A DNA stretch of 43,196 nucleotides from an uncultured Saprospiraceae bacterium (GTDB taxonomy: Bacteria > Bacteroidota > Bacteroidia > Chitinophagales > Saprospiraceae). Position numbers and translations under genes: made by a program. Shown here piece by piece: positions 16,551-25,206 of the stretch. The first letter of the stretch is position 1, and the number at the start of each line of letters is the position of its first letter. Location of the stretch: contig CALDUE010000059.1 of assembly GCA_937923485.1 (NCBI GenBank), positions 1 through 43,196 on the forward strand, in the 5' to 3' direction. A model generated the notes under the pieces. It was given only the letters and a program-made list of their open reading frames with translations, was not told where the DNA came from and ran no database searches.

Positions 16551-17342
16551 TTAATCATACAACTTAAATCTGTCGGCATCTAAAAGGAATGGCAATCGAG
16601 CACGGAGGTTACTAAGGCTACTTTTAGTAATTTCTGCAATACCAAACGAAACAGAATCATTCAATTCTAACAGCGTAGTTCCTAAAGGATCAACGATCAT
16701 AGAGTCACCTACATATAGTAAGTCATTTCCATCTTTACCTACACGGTTCACGCCAATACAATAGGCTTGGTTTTCAATGGCGCGAGCGGTTAAAAGTGTA
16801 CGCCAATGATGTCGCCTAGTTTGCGGCCAATTCGCAACATAAATCACTGCATCATAACCATTTACAGTATTCCTAGAAAAAACTGGGAACCGTAAATCAT
16901 AGCAAACTTGCAGCAATATCTTCCAGCCTCGGAAAGTCGAAATTACTGGCTGGGAATCACCTTCGGCATAGGCTTCATGCTCCCCAGCAAGCGCAAAACG
17001 ATGCCGTTTATCATAGTGCGTAAAGCTCCCATCTTGCTCGACGAGAAACATGCGATTTACAAACCGGCCATCTTCTAATCGAAAAAGTACGCTTGCGCAA
17101 AAACCTGCTTCGCGCTGCTTGGCTTGGTCGATAAGCCAAGCAAGAGATTTTTTTCCAGATGAGGCTGAAACTTCTTCTGGTTGCATGCAAAAGCCTGTGC
17201 TAAACATCTCTGGCAGGACGTAGAGATCTACTTTTTGATCTACTTCATCGAGTTGCTTCGAAAAGGCGGCTAGGTTGGATTCAACACTTTTCCAAAGTAA
17301 ATCTGCTTGGAGCGTACATACTCGCAGTGCCTCTTGCATCAT
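16551..17342 (-). CDS. Nitrilase-superfamily amidohydrolase, omega-amidase (YafV/Nit2) type
   Basis: This cytosolic C-N hydrolase has the Glu-Lys-Cys triad: E45 in LPEMFSTGF, K112 in YDKRHRF and C147 in QVCYDLRFP. The FSTGF segment, DKRHRF and ARAIENQAYCIGVNRVG match the YafV/omega-amidase branch, which hydrolyses 2-oxoglutaramate or 2-oxosuccinamate in amide repair. The substrate is inferred from similarity of motifs, not proven. The length of 263 residues is typical. Two adjacent ATG codons (17342, 17339) can serve as start. The start sits just beyond the rplY terminator, so its promoter probably overlaps that hairpin or it depends on read-through. Confidence 0.87.
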   Translation of the reverse strand: MMQEALRVCTLQADLLWKSVESNLAAFSKQLDEVDQKVDLYVLPEMFSTGFCMQPEEVSASSGKKSLAWLIDQAKQREAGFCASVLFRLEDGRFVNRMFLVEQDGSFTHYDKRHRFALAGEHEAYAEGDSQPVISTFRGWKILLQVCYDLRFPVFSRNTVNGYDAVIYVANWPQTRRHHWRTLLTARAIENQAYCIGVNRVGKDGNDLLYVGDSMIVDPLGTTLLELNDSVSFGIAEITKSSLSNLRARLPFLLDADRFKLYD

Positions 17343-17353
17343 GCTGCAAGATC

Positions 17354-17395
17354 AAAAAAAAGACACGTTCTCCGCAAGGGAAAACGTGTCTTTTT
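17354..17395. terminator. Bidirectional terminator between rplY and the nitrilase gene
   Basis: The hairpin arms AGACACGTT (17361-17369) and AACGTGTCT (17383-17391) are flanked by an A run on one side and a T run on the other. It works in both directions; its evident role is to end rplY on the minus strand. Confidence 0.85.
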
Positions 17396-17447
17396 AGTGT
17401 AGCGCTTAGGATCCATGAGGACGAAAGCGCAGGCTGAGCAAAGTATC

Positions 17448-18083
17448 TTACTCTGCAGGTGCCTCAGCACCTTCTTCGCCGCCTTCTTCAGCGCCTGCAT
17501 CACCTTCCTTAAGAGCAGCTGTTTCAGCTGAACGAAGTGCACGTGGTACTTCAACCATTGCTACAGGGACAGCACCGTTGGCCATAATTGAAATTCCCTC
17601 TGGAACTTCAACGTCGCGGACTCGGATGGCATCACCAAGTTTCAACTTGGTTATGTCTACGAAAAGCTCATCAACCAACTTAGAAGGATCAGTCTTCACT
17701 TTCAGCTTTCGAACGCTCTGAACGAGACGGCCACCGGCTTTGACACCTTCTGAAACACCTTTCGTGCGGAGTGGAATCTCCACCTTGATTTGATGCCCTT
17801 CATCAACCTTCACAAAATCGATATGCTCTATCGCTTCGGTAGTTGGATGATACTGCACATCCTTGAGAATAGCCTGTTGAGCTTTCCCTCCAAGGGTAAG
17901 ATCAACAACCTGAAAAACTCCAGTGAAGACGAGCTTACGCACATCCGAAGGATTTACAGTAAAATGCTCTGCACCTGAGCGGCCGTATGCCACGCAAGGA
18001 ATCTTGCCCGCTGCGCGGTCTGCTTTTGTGGCTTTTTTGCCAGTAGCTGTGCGGGGTTCTCCGCTAAGTTGGAAAGTATTCAT
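17448..18083 (-). CDS. rplY: 50S ribosomal protein L25 / general stress protein Ctc
   Basis: L25 binds 5S rRNA in the large subunit. The N-terminal L25 domain is clear (ARTATGKKATKADRAAGKIPCVAYG, spread over about 8-34, with FTVNPSDVRKLVFTG). It is followed by the Ctc-type beta domain (IPLRTKGVSEGVKAGG, DITKLKLGDAIRVRDVEVPEG). The tail is an acidic Gly/Glu/Ala stretch, common in Bacteroidota. The length is 211 residues. A perfect TAnnTTTG box lies 27 bp upstream, and the gene ends at a strong terminator, so it is probably monocistronic. Confidence 0.95.
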   Translation of the reverse strand: MNTFQLSGEPRTATGKKATKADRAAGKIPCVAYGRSGAEHFTVNPSDVRKLVFTGVFQVVDLTLGGKAQQAILKDVQYHPTTEAIEHIDFVKVDEGHQIKVEIPLRTKGVSEGVKAGGRLVQSVRKLKVKTDPSKLVDELFVDITKLKLGDAIRVRDVEVPEGISIMANGAVPVAMVEVPRALRSAETAALKEGDAGAEEGGEEGAEAPAE

Positions 18084-18109
18084 CGACGGCGAATTTTCAA
18101 TTCGGAGCG

Positions 18110-18117
18110 CAAATGTA
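18110..18117 (-). promoter_or_regulatory. Promoter -7 box of rplY
   Basis: On the minus strand this reads TACATTTG, identical to the box before adk, and sits 27 bp from the rplY ATG, implying a short leader. Confidence 0.6.
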
Positions 18118-18273
18118 AGACTTTTTCAGTGCGCACGGCTTTGTTTTTACAAATATTGTAAATAGGTTTTGAGAAAGGACAAATTGACTGAAATCAGGCA
18201 TTTTGATGTGTCAAATAGCCAATTCGATACCTTAGGTCTGATGTTTGCCGTTATTTTAGCAACACTAACAGCT

Positions 18274-18801
18274 ATGCGCTTACTAATTTTCTCTTTACTA
18301 GCTACTACGCTACTCTTGGCATGCGAAAAGCAGCCTGTGTTCTCAAGTGAAGTTGAAGAGCCCGAACAGCCTGCCACATCATCGAAGGCCTATGACAATG
18401 TAGATGAAATTCTCTGGCCTTATTTCGAGCGCTACGAAATAGCGGCGAATGAGCGAGGCATTGATGTCGACCTTTCTCAGGTACATGGTTTTTTAGTGAG
18501 TATTGATGACGACGGTGTAGCCGGAGATTGCTCTTTCGATACAAGAAATCCTAACCGCGTTCGTGTAGATCTAGAAACATGGAATCAAGTAGGCGACAAT
18601 TTCAAGGAGTACATCGTCTTTCACGAGCTTGGTCACTGCGATAGAATTCGCAAGCACCGAGAAACAGAAGATGTCAACGGAATTTGCGTAAGCATGATGG
18701 CCAGTGGCGTAGGCGGCTGTCGCGAAAACTACAATCCAACCACGCGAGAAGCACATCTGGATGAGTTGTTCGACGAGGAGTTTTTCGGAGATTGGCAGTA
18801 A
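18274..18801 (+). CDS. Putative zinc metalloprotease-like lipoprotein (HELGH)
   Basis: From the ATG at 18274 the product has 175 residues with a lipoprotein signal ending LLLAC (Cys17). The reading frame extends to 18169, but that start would place about 35 extra residues before the signal. HELGH at 117-121, in YIVFHELGHCDR, is a zinc-binding HExxH motif. EVEEPEQPATSS after the Cys is a typical flexible linker. Further Cys residues (in GDCSFD, GICVSM and GGCREN) could form disulfides. The protein is probably membrane-tethered in the periplasm or at the surface. No named protease family could be assigned, and activity is inferred from the motif alone. Confidence 0.72.
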   Translation: MRLLIFSLLATTLLLACEKQPVFSSEVEEPEQPATSSKAYDNVDEILWPYFERYEIAANERGIDVDLSQVHGFLVSIDDDGVAGDCSFDTRNPNRVRVDLETWNQVGDNFKEYIVFHELGHCDRIRKHRETEDVNGICVSMMASGVGGCRENYNPTTREAHLDELFDEEFFGDWQ

Positions 18802-18844
18802 ATCTTAGCTAGATTTCTTCAATTTTCCGTTGCACCTTCGTAGC

Positions 18845-19540
18845 ATGGATACGCTGCTAAAAGCCAAACACTGGCAAATATTCCTTTTTGCTTTCGGAAT
18901 TCCATGGTTACTGATGATGGTCGTCATGGGGTTCGGTTTTGCCGATTTCTTCTCGATGATGAAAGCCAATCCCGATCCTGAAGACATGGCAATCGTCATG
19001 TCCGACTTTATCTCGAAAATCACCGTCGGAATTTTGCCTTTGGCACTACTTAGCGCTATTGTTAATTATGGTTGGCTGTATGCGGTCAATCAACGCATTT
19101 CCCCTATGGCCCCCGATGCGTATAGGCCTAACACAAATTTGGTTTCACTCTCTATTGGATGCATTATCCTTTTCACATTCATTAATGCGGGGCTCACAGC
19201 TTACATGTATTCCAATGGTATGGAGCAATTCTTAAGCCTTGGTAACAACTCTGGCGAGCTGAGCAACATGGGGTCCACGTTCCTTATTATGTACCTGGGA
19301 AGCCTTTTCACCAGCTTGGCAAATTTTGGTTTAGCAATCTACGTGTCCTATCAACTCTCCAGAGCCGTGAAAGGAGCAGAACTCCAACGCTACTTACGAA
19401 CAGACGACACCATCGGCCCCTTCTTCGCCTTCGTTTTCCTCTTCATTGGCATATGGTTCATACAGCCAATCGTCAACAAATTGCATGCAGATGGACCAGG
19501 TGGAGGAAACAACTTGGATAAGTCTTTAATCCTAGATTAA
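18845..19540 (+). CDS. Five-helix integral membrane protein of unknown function
   Basis: The family is not recognised. The 231-residue protein has about five transmembrane helices, including FAFGIPWLLMMVVMGFGF, ILPLALLSAIVNYGWLYAV, LVSLSIGCIILFTFINAGL, LGSLFTSLANFGLAIYVSY and FAFVFLFIGIWFIQPIV. It ends in a Gly-rich polar tail (DGPGGGNNLDK). The ATG at 18845 is chosen over an in-frame TTG at 18830. It follows the HELGH lipoprotein by 43 bp. Its stop codon overlaps that of the convergent exonuclease gene by two bases (within TTAA), leaving no room for a terminator. Confidence 0.7.
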   Translation: MDTLLKAKHWQIFLFAFGIPWLLMMVVMGFGFADFFSMMKANPDPEDMAIVMSDFISKITVGILPLALLSAIVNYGWLYAVNQRISPMAPDAYRPNTNLVSLSIGCIILFTFINAGLTAYMYSNGMEQFLSLGNNSGELSNMGSTFLIMYLGSLFTSLANFGLAIYVSYQLSRAVKGAELQRYLRTDDTIGPFFAFVFLFIGIWFIQPIVNKLHADGPGGGNNLDKSLILD

Positions 19541-20568
19541 CCTTCCTGCCCTTCCTTCGCTTTCTCTGCACCTTCACCGATTTCCGAGCTCTCTCCTTCG
19601 TACTCGGTACTAACCACGTGCGAATTGTACCCTTGCTCACGAAGCCATTTGGAGAATACTGCGGTGTAGCCGTGCGTCACAAAAACATTTTCACAGCCGG
19701 TTGCCTCGATAGCTGTATTGAGTGCCGCCCAATCACAGTGGTCGCTGAGGACGAATCCACGATCTACTGCGCGGCGTCTTCTAGCACCGCGCAAGGCCAT
19801 CCAGCCAGATGCAATCCCAGTACTCGCATCTTTAAATTTCTTGGACCACGCTCCGTTAATTGCTCCCGGAGGTGCGATGACAAGATTGCCTGGGTAGTCT
19901 TTTTTATCGATATCCTTCGTCACTCGGATCGTCTTTGGCAACTCTATACCTTCCTTCTCGAGCACCTCGTTCATGTTCGCGATCGCACCATGTGTATAGA
20001 TGTTCCCGATACCAGTATCAAGATTGGCGATGATACGCTGTGCCTTTCCTAGGGAATAGCCAGTCAGAAGGGTGGTTTTGCCTTGAGCAGCATTTTGACG
20101 CCACCAATCATTGATCTCGCCCATTACCTCAGCCTGCTGTCTCCATCGATAGATCGGCAACCCAAAGGTTGTTTCTGTAATGAAACTGTGGCACTTTACC
20201 AGTTCGTAAGGTTCCGATATCCCGTCATTTTGTAATTTATAATCTCCCGTAAAGCACCAAACTTCACCTTTGTATTCGCAGCGAATCTGAGCAGAGCCAA
20301 TGATATGTCCTGCTGGGTGAAAGCTGAACTTGACGCCATTTATGGTTCGGCTTTCGCCAAAATCTATTCCTTCTGCATCGATGTCTCCAAGGCGATGCAA
20401 CATGATCGCCTTTGTTCGATGCGTAGAGAGGTAGTGCTTATGTCCCCAGCGGGCGTGGTCGGAATGTCCGTGTGAGATCAAGGCCCTGTTCACCGGTTTC
20501 CAAGGATCGAGATAGACGTCTGCCTGCGCACAATAGATTCCGCGATCTGTGAAGGTTAGGAGGGCCAT
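19537..20568 (-). CDS. Ligase-associated DNA exonuclease (metallo-beta-lactamase/beta-CASP type)
   Basis: The metal-binding HGHSDH is present (H33, H35, D37, H38), with H88 in FHPAGHIIGSAQI and D109 in FTGDYK, the ligands of the SNM1/CPSF-like nuclease fold. The family usually sits next to an ATP-dependent DNA ligase and is thought to process DNA ends for repair. No ligase gene lies in this window, so the partner is elsewhere or upstream context has been lost. The start is ATG 20568 (MALLTFTDRGIYC), which fits the family; the frame extends 22 residues upstream to a TTG. A one-mismatch copy of the 14-bp motif is at 20350-20363. Confidence 0.85.
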   Translation of the reverse strand: MALLTFTDRGIYCAQADVYLDPWKPVNRALISHGHSDHARWGHKHYLSTHRTKAIMLHRLGDIDAEGIDFGESRTINGVKFSFHPAGHIIGSAQIRCEYKGEVWCFTGDYKLQNDGISEPYELVKCHSFITETTFGLPIYRWRQQAEVMGEINDWWRQNAAQGKTTLLTGYSLGKAQRIIANLDTGIGNIYTHGAIANMNEVLEKEGIELPKTIRVTKDIDKKDYPGNLVIAPPGAINGAWSKKFKDASTGIASGWMALRGARRRRAVDRGFVLSDHCDWAALNTAIEATGCENVFVTHGYTAVFSKWLREQGYNSHVVSTEYEGESSEIGEGAEKAKEGQEG

Positions 20569-20681
20569 GCAAGGTATACAAGATACTACGGTAGAGTGTT
20601 CAATCTTTACGTTTGAAGTTTGGTCGACATTCAATTTTGCGCCAACTGACTAACTTTAGGTGATAAAACAGCTCTTTTCGT

Positions 20682-23081
20682 ATGTACTTCTTTTATCGCA
20701 TTTGCTTGCTAGGCATTTTTTTAAGCTCATTTTCTTACACATATAGCCAGAGGCAAATTGTAACTGTGCCTATTGCTGATGGATTGGCGGATTGTTCGCT
20801 TGATTTTGGAGTGATCACTCCTGACAAAGGGGTAGTGCTCGCAGGCACTGAAAACATCCTTATCAATGGTGAATACAAAGATATTGTCAGTATAAGAGGC
20901 CTTTCTGAAGATGGGATACAATTGTGGGACTATTTTCCAAACTTACCGGCAGAAGACTTGGTTGTGAATGACATTGCTGGAAACGCAGGCGGAATATCAA
21001 TCTTACTAACCTCTAGCAGAAAAAGAAATCAACGGATTCTTCGGCTAAATTACCAAGGTCAATTGCAATCCGAAACAGCTCTTCCAGACCAAGTAGAATT
21101 CAGTAGCAGTATTGTTTTTAAAAAAGGATTTGATAGCAATTTAGATTACGATTTGGTTATTGGATCCCCATCTCGTATCGCACTTGATTCCCTTGCATTT
21201 TACTTATACACCTCCGCTGGGGATTTAGTTAATACTTTGGGCTTTAATCGTCGTCTACAAAGGCCCGAAGATATCTATATCATTAATAATCAAACGGCTC
21301 TATTTTTATACGAAACTGGATTCACTACAATATCATTACCGTCTTTAACAGTAATAGATAACTATTCATACGAGAATTTTGGTGTACAACCTCTATTCCG
21401 CTTCAACGCTGCTAAATACAGAGATGGCGCGTATGCTATATTAGAATCAAATACAAGTGACAGCTTATTCCTATGTAAAATCAATGCAGTTGTTGGTTCG
21501 TTTAATAAAATCGGAACACTAGATCGTTTCAGTTCTTTTTCGAAACACATACAACTTATGGAGGCTAACTCTATAAGCCTTTTCAGGGGAGTCACTAACG
21601 CAATAGTTGACAAATACGACACTCTTGGAAATTTCATTTCAACTTTCACTTCGGCAGATCCCAATGGATTCATCAATACATTCATTGAGGGTTACCCTGG
21701 AGCCCCGAATGTTGCCTATTCTATAAGCTCACAATCTACTGAGTATGGAAATTTAAACTATGTCAATTCAATATTTTCTGGCTCCAGTGAAAGCGTATGT
21801 GGCTTCTTTGACCCAAGTCAAGGGCCTCCTGAGTCATTTTACGAAATCGCTATCACTGAAGCAGGTGACTATCTCCTGACTACTAATTCGGAGGACATAC
21901 TAAAATATGATCCAAGTTTAGGACTTACCAAAATATTGGATTTACCAGATGAGGGTAATTCAACGAATCGACTCATTTCACTTAATGACCGAGGCACTCG
22001 ATTTGGAACATTTACAAAAGTGAGCAACTTCGCAGAGGAAACGATCTATCGGACAATCAATAGCCAAGGGAACATACTTATCGACACCATTATTAGCGGA
22101 TTTTTCAATGGAGTAAAACCTGCTTACAATACACTTAATAAGCAAAGCATTCTAACGACTGGCGTTCGCAGTGATGGCATTTTTTATATTTACATTTTGG
22201 ACCAGAACGGTAGAATTATTTCAGTATCAGACGATAGAAATCTTCCAAACATTCTCCCTTTAACTGAAAGATTTGAACTTAATGATATATCATACGGCCC
22301 AGATGGAGAATTAGCTTTAGTATCTAGAATACGAGACTCCAGTAACAATGATAAATATGAACTTCAAGTATATTCAGCCGATAGATCAGCTACTTCTGGG
22401 TTTACCCTTGATTATCGATTTGATGAAAGAATAACAGATATACATTTCAATTCACAAGGACAACTTATCTGTAGATGGCTAGATCGCAGGGCTGCAACTT
22501 TCATAAGAGTATACAATAGGCCACTTGAAGACATAGAAGACTACATAGACATCCAAGACCTTCCAAATTACACACTAATTCCCGTTGCCTTTGAGGCACA
22601 AAATTTATTAAAAATAAAACTTGATTCAAGAGGATCTCAACGACGAACGGGATTCGGAACCTTGGACATTCAAACAGGCGAGATTATAGACTCCCTAACT
22701 TTCACTCTTCCAAGTGGGCATGCTGTCAAGTTTGGAGAAAGTTTCCAAAATGGATACGCTCTTGGCTTAGAAAACGGACTAAGTTTTGGTTCGAACGTAC
22801 TTGCTTATCTTCAAGGAGAACCGACAAACACCAACTCACCTCAACAATTAAGTCCCACTTTTAGCGTACAGAATCCGTTTTTTGATGAGGTTAGGTTTAA
22901 GATCGACGAAGAAATAAAGTCAGCTGTACTACGCGATTTACTAGGTCGACCAATTGCCCCACTCAAAGCTTCGAGTCTGGGCGCTCAAAACTACCTCGCT
23001 CCAATTGACGTTCAACTATCTGTAGGTCCTTATATTCTTACCGTTAATGGTCATTCACGTCTTGTAATTAAGTCAGACTGA
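20682..23081 (+). CDS. Secreted protein with T9SS C-terminal sorting domain
   Basis: This is a 799-residue exported protein. It has a signal peptide at about 1-22 (hydrophobic CLLGIFLSSFSY, cut near TYSQ). The C-terminal ~75 residues look like a type A T9SS sorting domain: FSVQNPFFDEVRFKI, a central VLRDLLGRPI, and a final GPYILTVNGHSRLVIKSD. The body is beta-rich with repeated segments of the kind seen in propeller or delta-60 repeat proteins, but no catalytic motif was found. It should be exported by SecYEG and then the type IX system to the surface or medium. The DNA is visibly richer in A+T and in ATA/AAT codons than the flanking genes, which hints at a fast-evolving or acquired gene. Confidence 0.8.
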   Translation: MYFFYRICLLGIFLSSFSYTYSQRQIVTVPIADGLADCSLDFGVITPDKGVVLAGTENILINGEYKDIVSIRGLSEDGIQLWDYFPNLPAEDLVVNDIAGNAGGISILLTSSRKRNQRILRLNYQGQLQSETALPDQVEFSSSIVFKKGFDSNLDYDLVIGSPSRIALDSLAFYLYTSAGDLVNTLGFNRRLQRPEDIYIINNQTALFLYETGFTTISLPSLTVIDNYSYENFGVQPLFRFNAAKYRDGAYAILESNTSDSLFLCKINAVVGSFNKIGTLDRFSSFSKHIQLMEANSISLFRGVTNAIVDKYDTLGNFISTFTSADPNGFINTFIEGYPGAPNVAYSISSQSTEYGNLNYVNSIFSGSSESVCGFFDPSQGPPESFYEIAITEAGDYLLTTNSEDILKYDPSLGLTKILDLPDEGNSTNRLISLNDRGTRFGTFTKVSNFAEETIYRTINSQGNILIDTIISGFFNGVKPAYNTLNKQSILTTGVRSDGIFYIYILDQNGRIISVSDDRNLPNILPLTERFELNDISYGPDGELALVSRIRDSSNNDKYELQVYSADRSATSGFTLDYRFDERITDIHFNSQGQLICRWLDRRAATFIRVYNRPLEDIEDYIDIQDLPNYTLIPVAFEAQNLLKIKLDSRGSQRRTGFGTLDIQTGEIIDSLTFTLPSGHAVKFGESFQNGYALGLENGLSFGSNVLAYLQGEPTNTNSPQQLSPTFSVQNPFFDEVRFKIDEEIKSAVLRDLLGRPIAPLKASSLGAQNYLAPIDVQLSVGPYILTVNGHSRLVIKSD

Positions 23082-23256
23082 CTGCTGTTTCCACTGAGGC
23101 ACGAGCTCAGTACCTTCTCAGTTATTGCAGAGTCTCCTAATGAAATTTAGGATTCAGGAGCGAAAAATGTAGTAAAATAAGTGATAAGCTCGCTAAAAAA
23201 GTGCCTAAATCAGTCCACTCGGCCTAGTCCTTGCACTACTTTGAAACTGCCAGGCA

Positions 23257-23288
23257 ATACTCTTTAGCGAAAATTCGCTAAAGAGTAT
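23257..23288. promoter_or_regulatory. Operator-like palindrome 1 upstream of acyl-CoA dehydrogenase
   Basis: This is a near-perfect 32-bp inverted repeat with 15-bp arms and an AA centre. The core, at 23265-23280, is TAGCGAA-AA-TTCGCTA. It lies just upstream of a TATCTTTG -7 box, in the -33 region. It could also fold as a hairpin, but no T run follows. Confidence 0.7.
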
Positions 23289-23295
23289 ATCTTTG
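23288..23295 (+). promoter_or_regulatory. Promoter -7 box of the acyl-CoA dehydrogenase gene
   Basis: TATCTTTG matches TAnnTTTG and lies about 43 bp before the ATG at 23338, between two copies of the same palindrome. Confidence 0.65.
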
Positions 23296-23311
23296 TAGCG
23301 AATTTTCGCTA
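23296..23311. promoter_or_regulatory. Operator-like palindrome 2 over the predicted transcription start
   Basis: TAGCGAA-TT-TTCGCTA repeats the arms of palindrome 1 exactly, with centres 31 bp apart, close to three helical turns. It covers the place where transcription should begin. Confidence 0.7.
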
Positions 23312-23337
23312 ACACGCTTCAAGCAACACATACAGTA

Positions 23338-25149
23338 ATGACTAAGCTTCCCGAAACATCCTTCGACGAAAGCATCTCCAAAGGAGGTGAATTCCTTATC
23401 CGCCAAAGCGGACCCGCTGAAACATTCATTCCTGAAGAGGCGAATGAAGAGCAGCTCATGGTTCGACAAATGGTAAAAGATTTTATCGAGCAAGAGATTC
23501 GTCCGAATTTCGCTAAAATCGATAAACAGGAGCCTGGACTTACCGTAGGCTTACTTGGAAAAATCGCTGAACTAGGTCTTCTCGGCACACACATGCCAGA
23601 AGAACTCGGAGGTATGGCTTTAGACACCAATACCAACACCTTCATTTGCGAGGACCTTGGTCCTGCGGGATCATTCACTACGAGTTTTGCTGCGCATACC
23701 GGTATCGGCATGCTTCCGATCCTTTACTATGGCACCGAAGAGCAAAAGCAGAAGTTCCTTCCGCGTCTCATCTCTGGTGAGTTAAAAGCTTCATACTGCC
23801 TCACTGAGCCAGGATCTGGAAGTGATGCACTTTCTGCAAAAACAACTGCGGTCCTCAGCGAAGATGGAACCAAGTACATCGTCAACGGACAGAAGATGTG
23901 GATCACCAATGCGGGATTCGCTGACATCTTTATCCTGTTCGCGAAAATTGACGGTGAGAAGTTCACTGGCTTTGTCGTTGAGCAAGGAACTCCAGGGCTC
24001 ACGCTCGGAGCAGAGGAAGACAAGCTTGGCATCAAAGGTTCATCGACTCGACAGGTTTACTTCGAGAACATGGAGATTCCAGTGGACAGTGTTCTTGGCG
24101 AAATTGGCAAAGGTCACCTCATCGCCTTTAACGTGCTCAACATCGGCCGTTTCAAGCTAGGTGCACTTACCCTAGGTGGAGCCAAGAAAGTCGCTGATAC
24201 CGCAATCAAGTATGCCAACGAACGTCACCAATTCAAGGTGCCAATCGGCAGCTTTGGTGCTATAAAGTATAAAATCTCAGAGCAGGTCGTACGCCTCTTC
24301 GCAACCGAAAGCGCTCAGTACCGCGTCTCTAACCTTATCCAGCTTCGCAACAAAGGCCTCATGGCCGAAGGCAAAAGCTTTGATGAGGCAAAGCGAGCAT
24401 CTGCTGAAGAGTACGCAATTGAGTGTTCTATCTTAAAAGTCACTGGATCAGAAGCGCTTGACTACGTAGTTGACGAGACGGTTCAGATTCACGGAGGCAT
24501 GGGCTACTCTGAGGAAGGTACCGTTGCGCGCGCATTCCGCGATGCACGTATCAACCGCATCTTTGAGGGTACCAACGAGATCAACCGCCTACTCATGGTT
24601 GATCAGCTCTTGCGTCGCGCTATGAAAGGCGAGCTTGACATTGTGAGTCCAGCGTGGGCTGTACAAAAAGAGCTCGCAAGCATGCCTAGTTTTGATCAAC
24701 CTGAAGGCGATTATGCACTCGAGACCAAAGCAGTAGCGGACTTCAAAAAAATCATTTTGATGGTTGCTGGAGCTGCTGCAAAAGATCAAATGGACGGTAA
24801 GCTCAACCTCAAAGAAGAGCAGATGCTACTCATGAATGTCGCTGACATGATGATTGACACCTACCTCTCTGAGTCTACCTTGCTTCGAGTTATCAAGCTT
24901 AAGGCGGTAGCCACTAAAAAGCAAGATCAGGAATTCTACGAGGCAATCTTGCGCTTGTTGACCTGTGACGCACAAGCCCGTATTGCGAAGTCTGCATCAG
25001 ACGCCCTTGCATCATTCGCCGAGGGTGATGTGTATAAGGCACTATCGATGGGTGTGAAGCGATTCACGAAATATCCGACACCTAATGTACGCAACGACCG
25101 CCGCTTGGTCGCGGACGTTCAGCTTAAGGCCAATGCCTATACCGCCTAA
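23338..25149 (+). CDS. Acyl-CoA dehydrogenase, long VLCAD/ACAD9-like type
   Basis: This FAD enzyme of beta-oxidation converts acyl-CoA to trans-2-enoyl-CoA. At 603 residues it is the long form with a C-terminal extension (about 440-603), like VLCAD/ACAD9 and Bacteroidota FadE-type proteins. Diagnostic parts are YCLTEPGSGSDA, KMWITNAGFADIF, KLGIKGSSTRQVYFENM, HQFKVPIGSFGAIKYKI, QIHGGMGYSEEG and FRDARINRIFEGTNEINR, where E410 is the likely catalytic base. Chain-length preference cannot be read from sequence. It is a single gene with its own promoter between two matching palindromes, suggesting fatty-acid-responsive repression, and a downstream terminator-like hairpin. Confidence 0.93.
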   Translation: MTKLPETSFDESISKGGEFLIRQSGPAETFIPEEANEEQLMVRQMVKDFIEQEIRPNFAKIDKQEPGLTVGLLGKIAELGLLGTHMPEELGGMALDTNTNTFICEDLGPAGSFTTSFAAHTGIGMLPILYYGTEEQKQKFLPRLISGELKASYCLTEPGSGSDALSAKTTAVLSEDGTKYIVNGQKMWITNAGFADIFILFAKIDGEKFTGFVVEQGTPGLTLGAEEDKLGIKGSSTRQVYFENMEIPVDSVLGEIGKGHLIAFNVLNIGRFKLGALTLGGAKKVADTAIKYANERHQFKVPIGSFGAIKYKISEQVVRLFATESAQYRVSNLIQLRNKGLMAEGKSFDEAKRASAEEYAIECSILKVTGSEALDYVVDETVQIHGGMGYSEEGTVARAFRDARINRIFEGTNEINRLLMVDQLLRRAMKGELDIVSPAWAVQKELASMPSFDQPEGDYALETKAVADFKKIILMVAGAAAKDQMDGKLNLKEEQMLLMNVADMMIDTYLSESTLLRVIKLKAVATKKQDQEFYEAILRLLTCDAQARIAKSASDALASFAEGDVYKALSMGVKRFTKYPTPNVRNDRRLVADVQLKANAYTA

Positions 25150-25172
25150 ATACGGCCAGAAGTGAACAATTT

Positions 25173-25206
25173 AATACGGGTCATCTGGAAACAGATGACC
25201 CGTATT
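25173..25206 (+). terminator. Terminator-like hairpin after acyl-CoA dehydrogenase
   Basis: This is a perfect 15-bp stem, with arms beginning AATACGGGTC and ending GACCCGTATT and a GAAA tetraloop. The T tract after it is short, so it may work as a weak terminator or a 3'-end stabiliser. Confidence 0.75.

Noticed and set aside
17339..17554. Minus-strand 71-residue frame over the rplY tail
   Set aside because: It overlaps rplY in another frame and crosses the terminator hairpin.
23257..23288. Terminator of the T9SS cargo gene
   Set aside because: It is a strong palindrome but has no T run, lies 175 bp past the stop, and shares its core with a second palindrome at the next promoter, so an operator is more likely.
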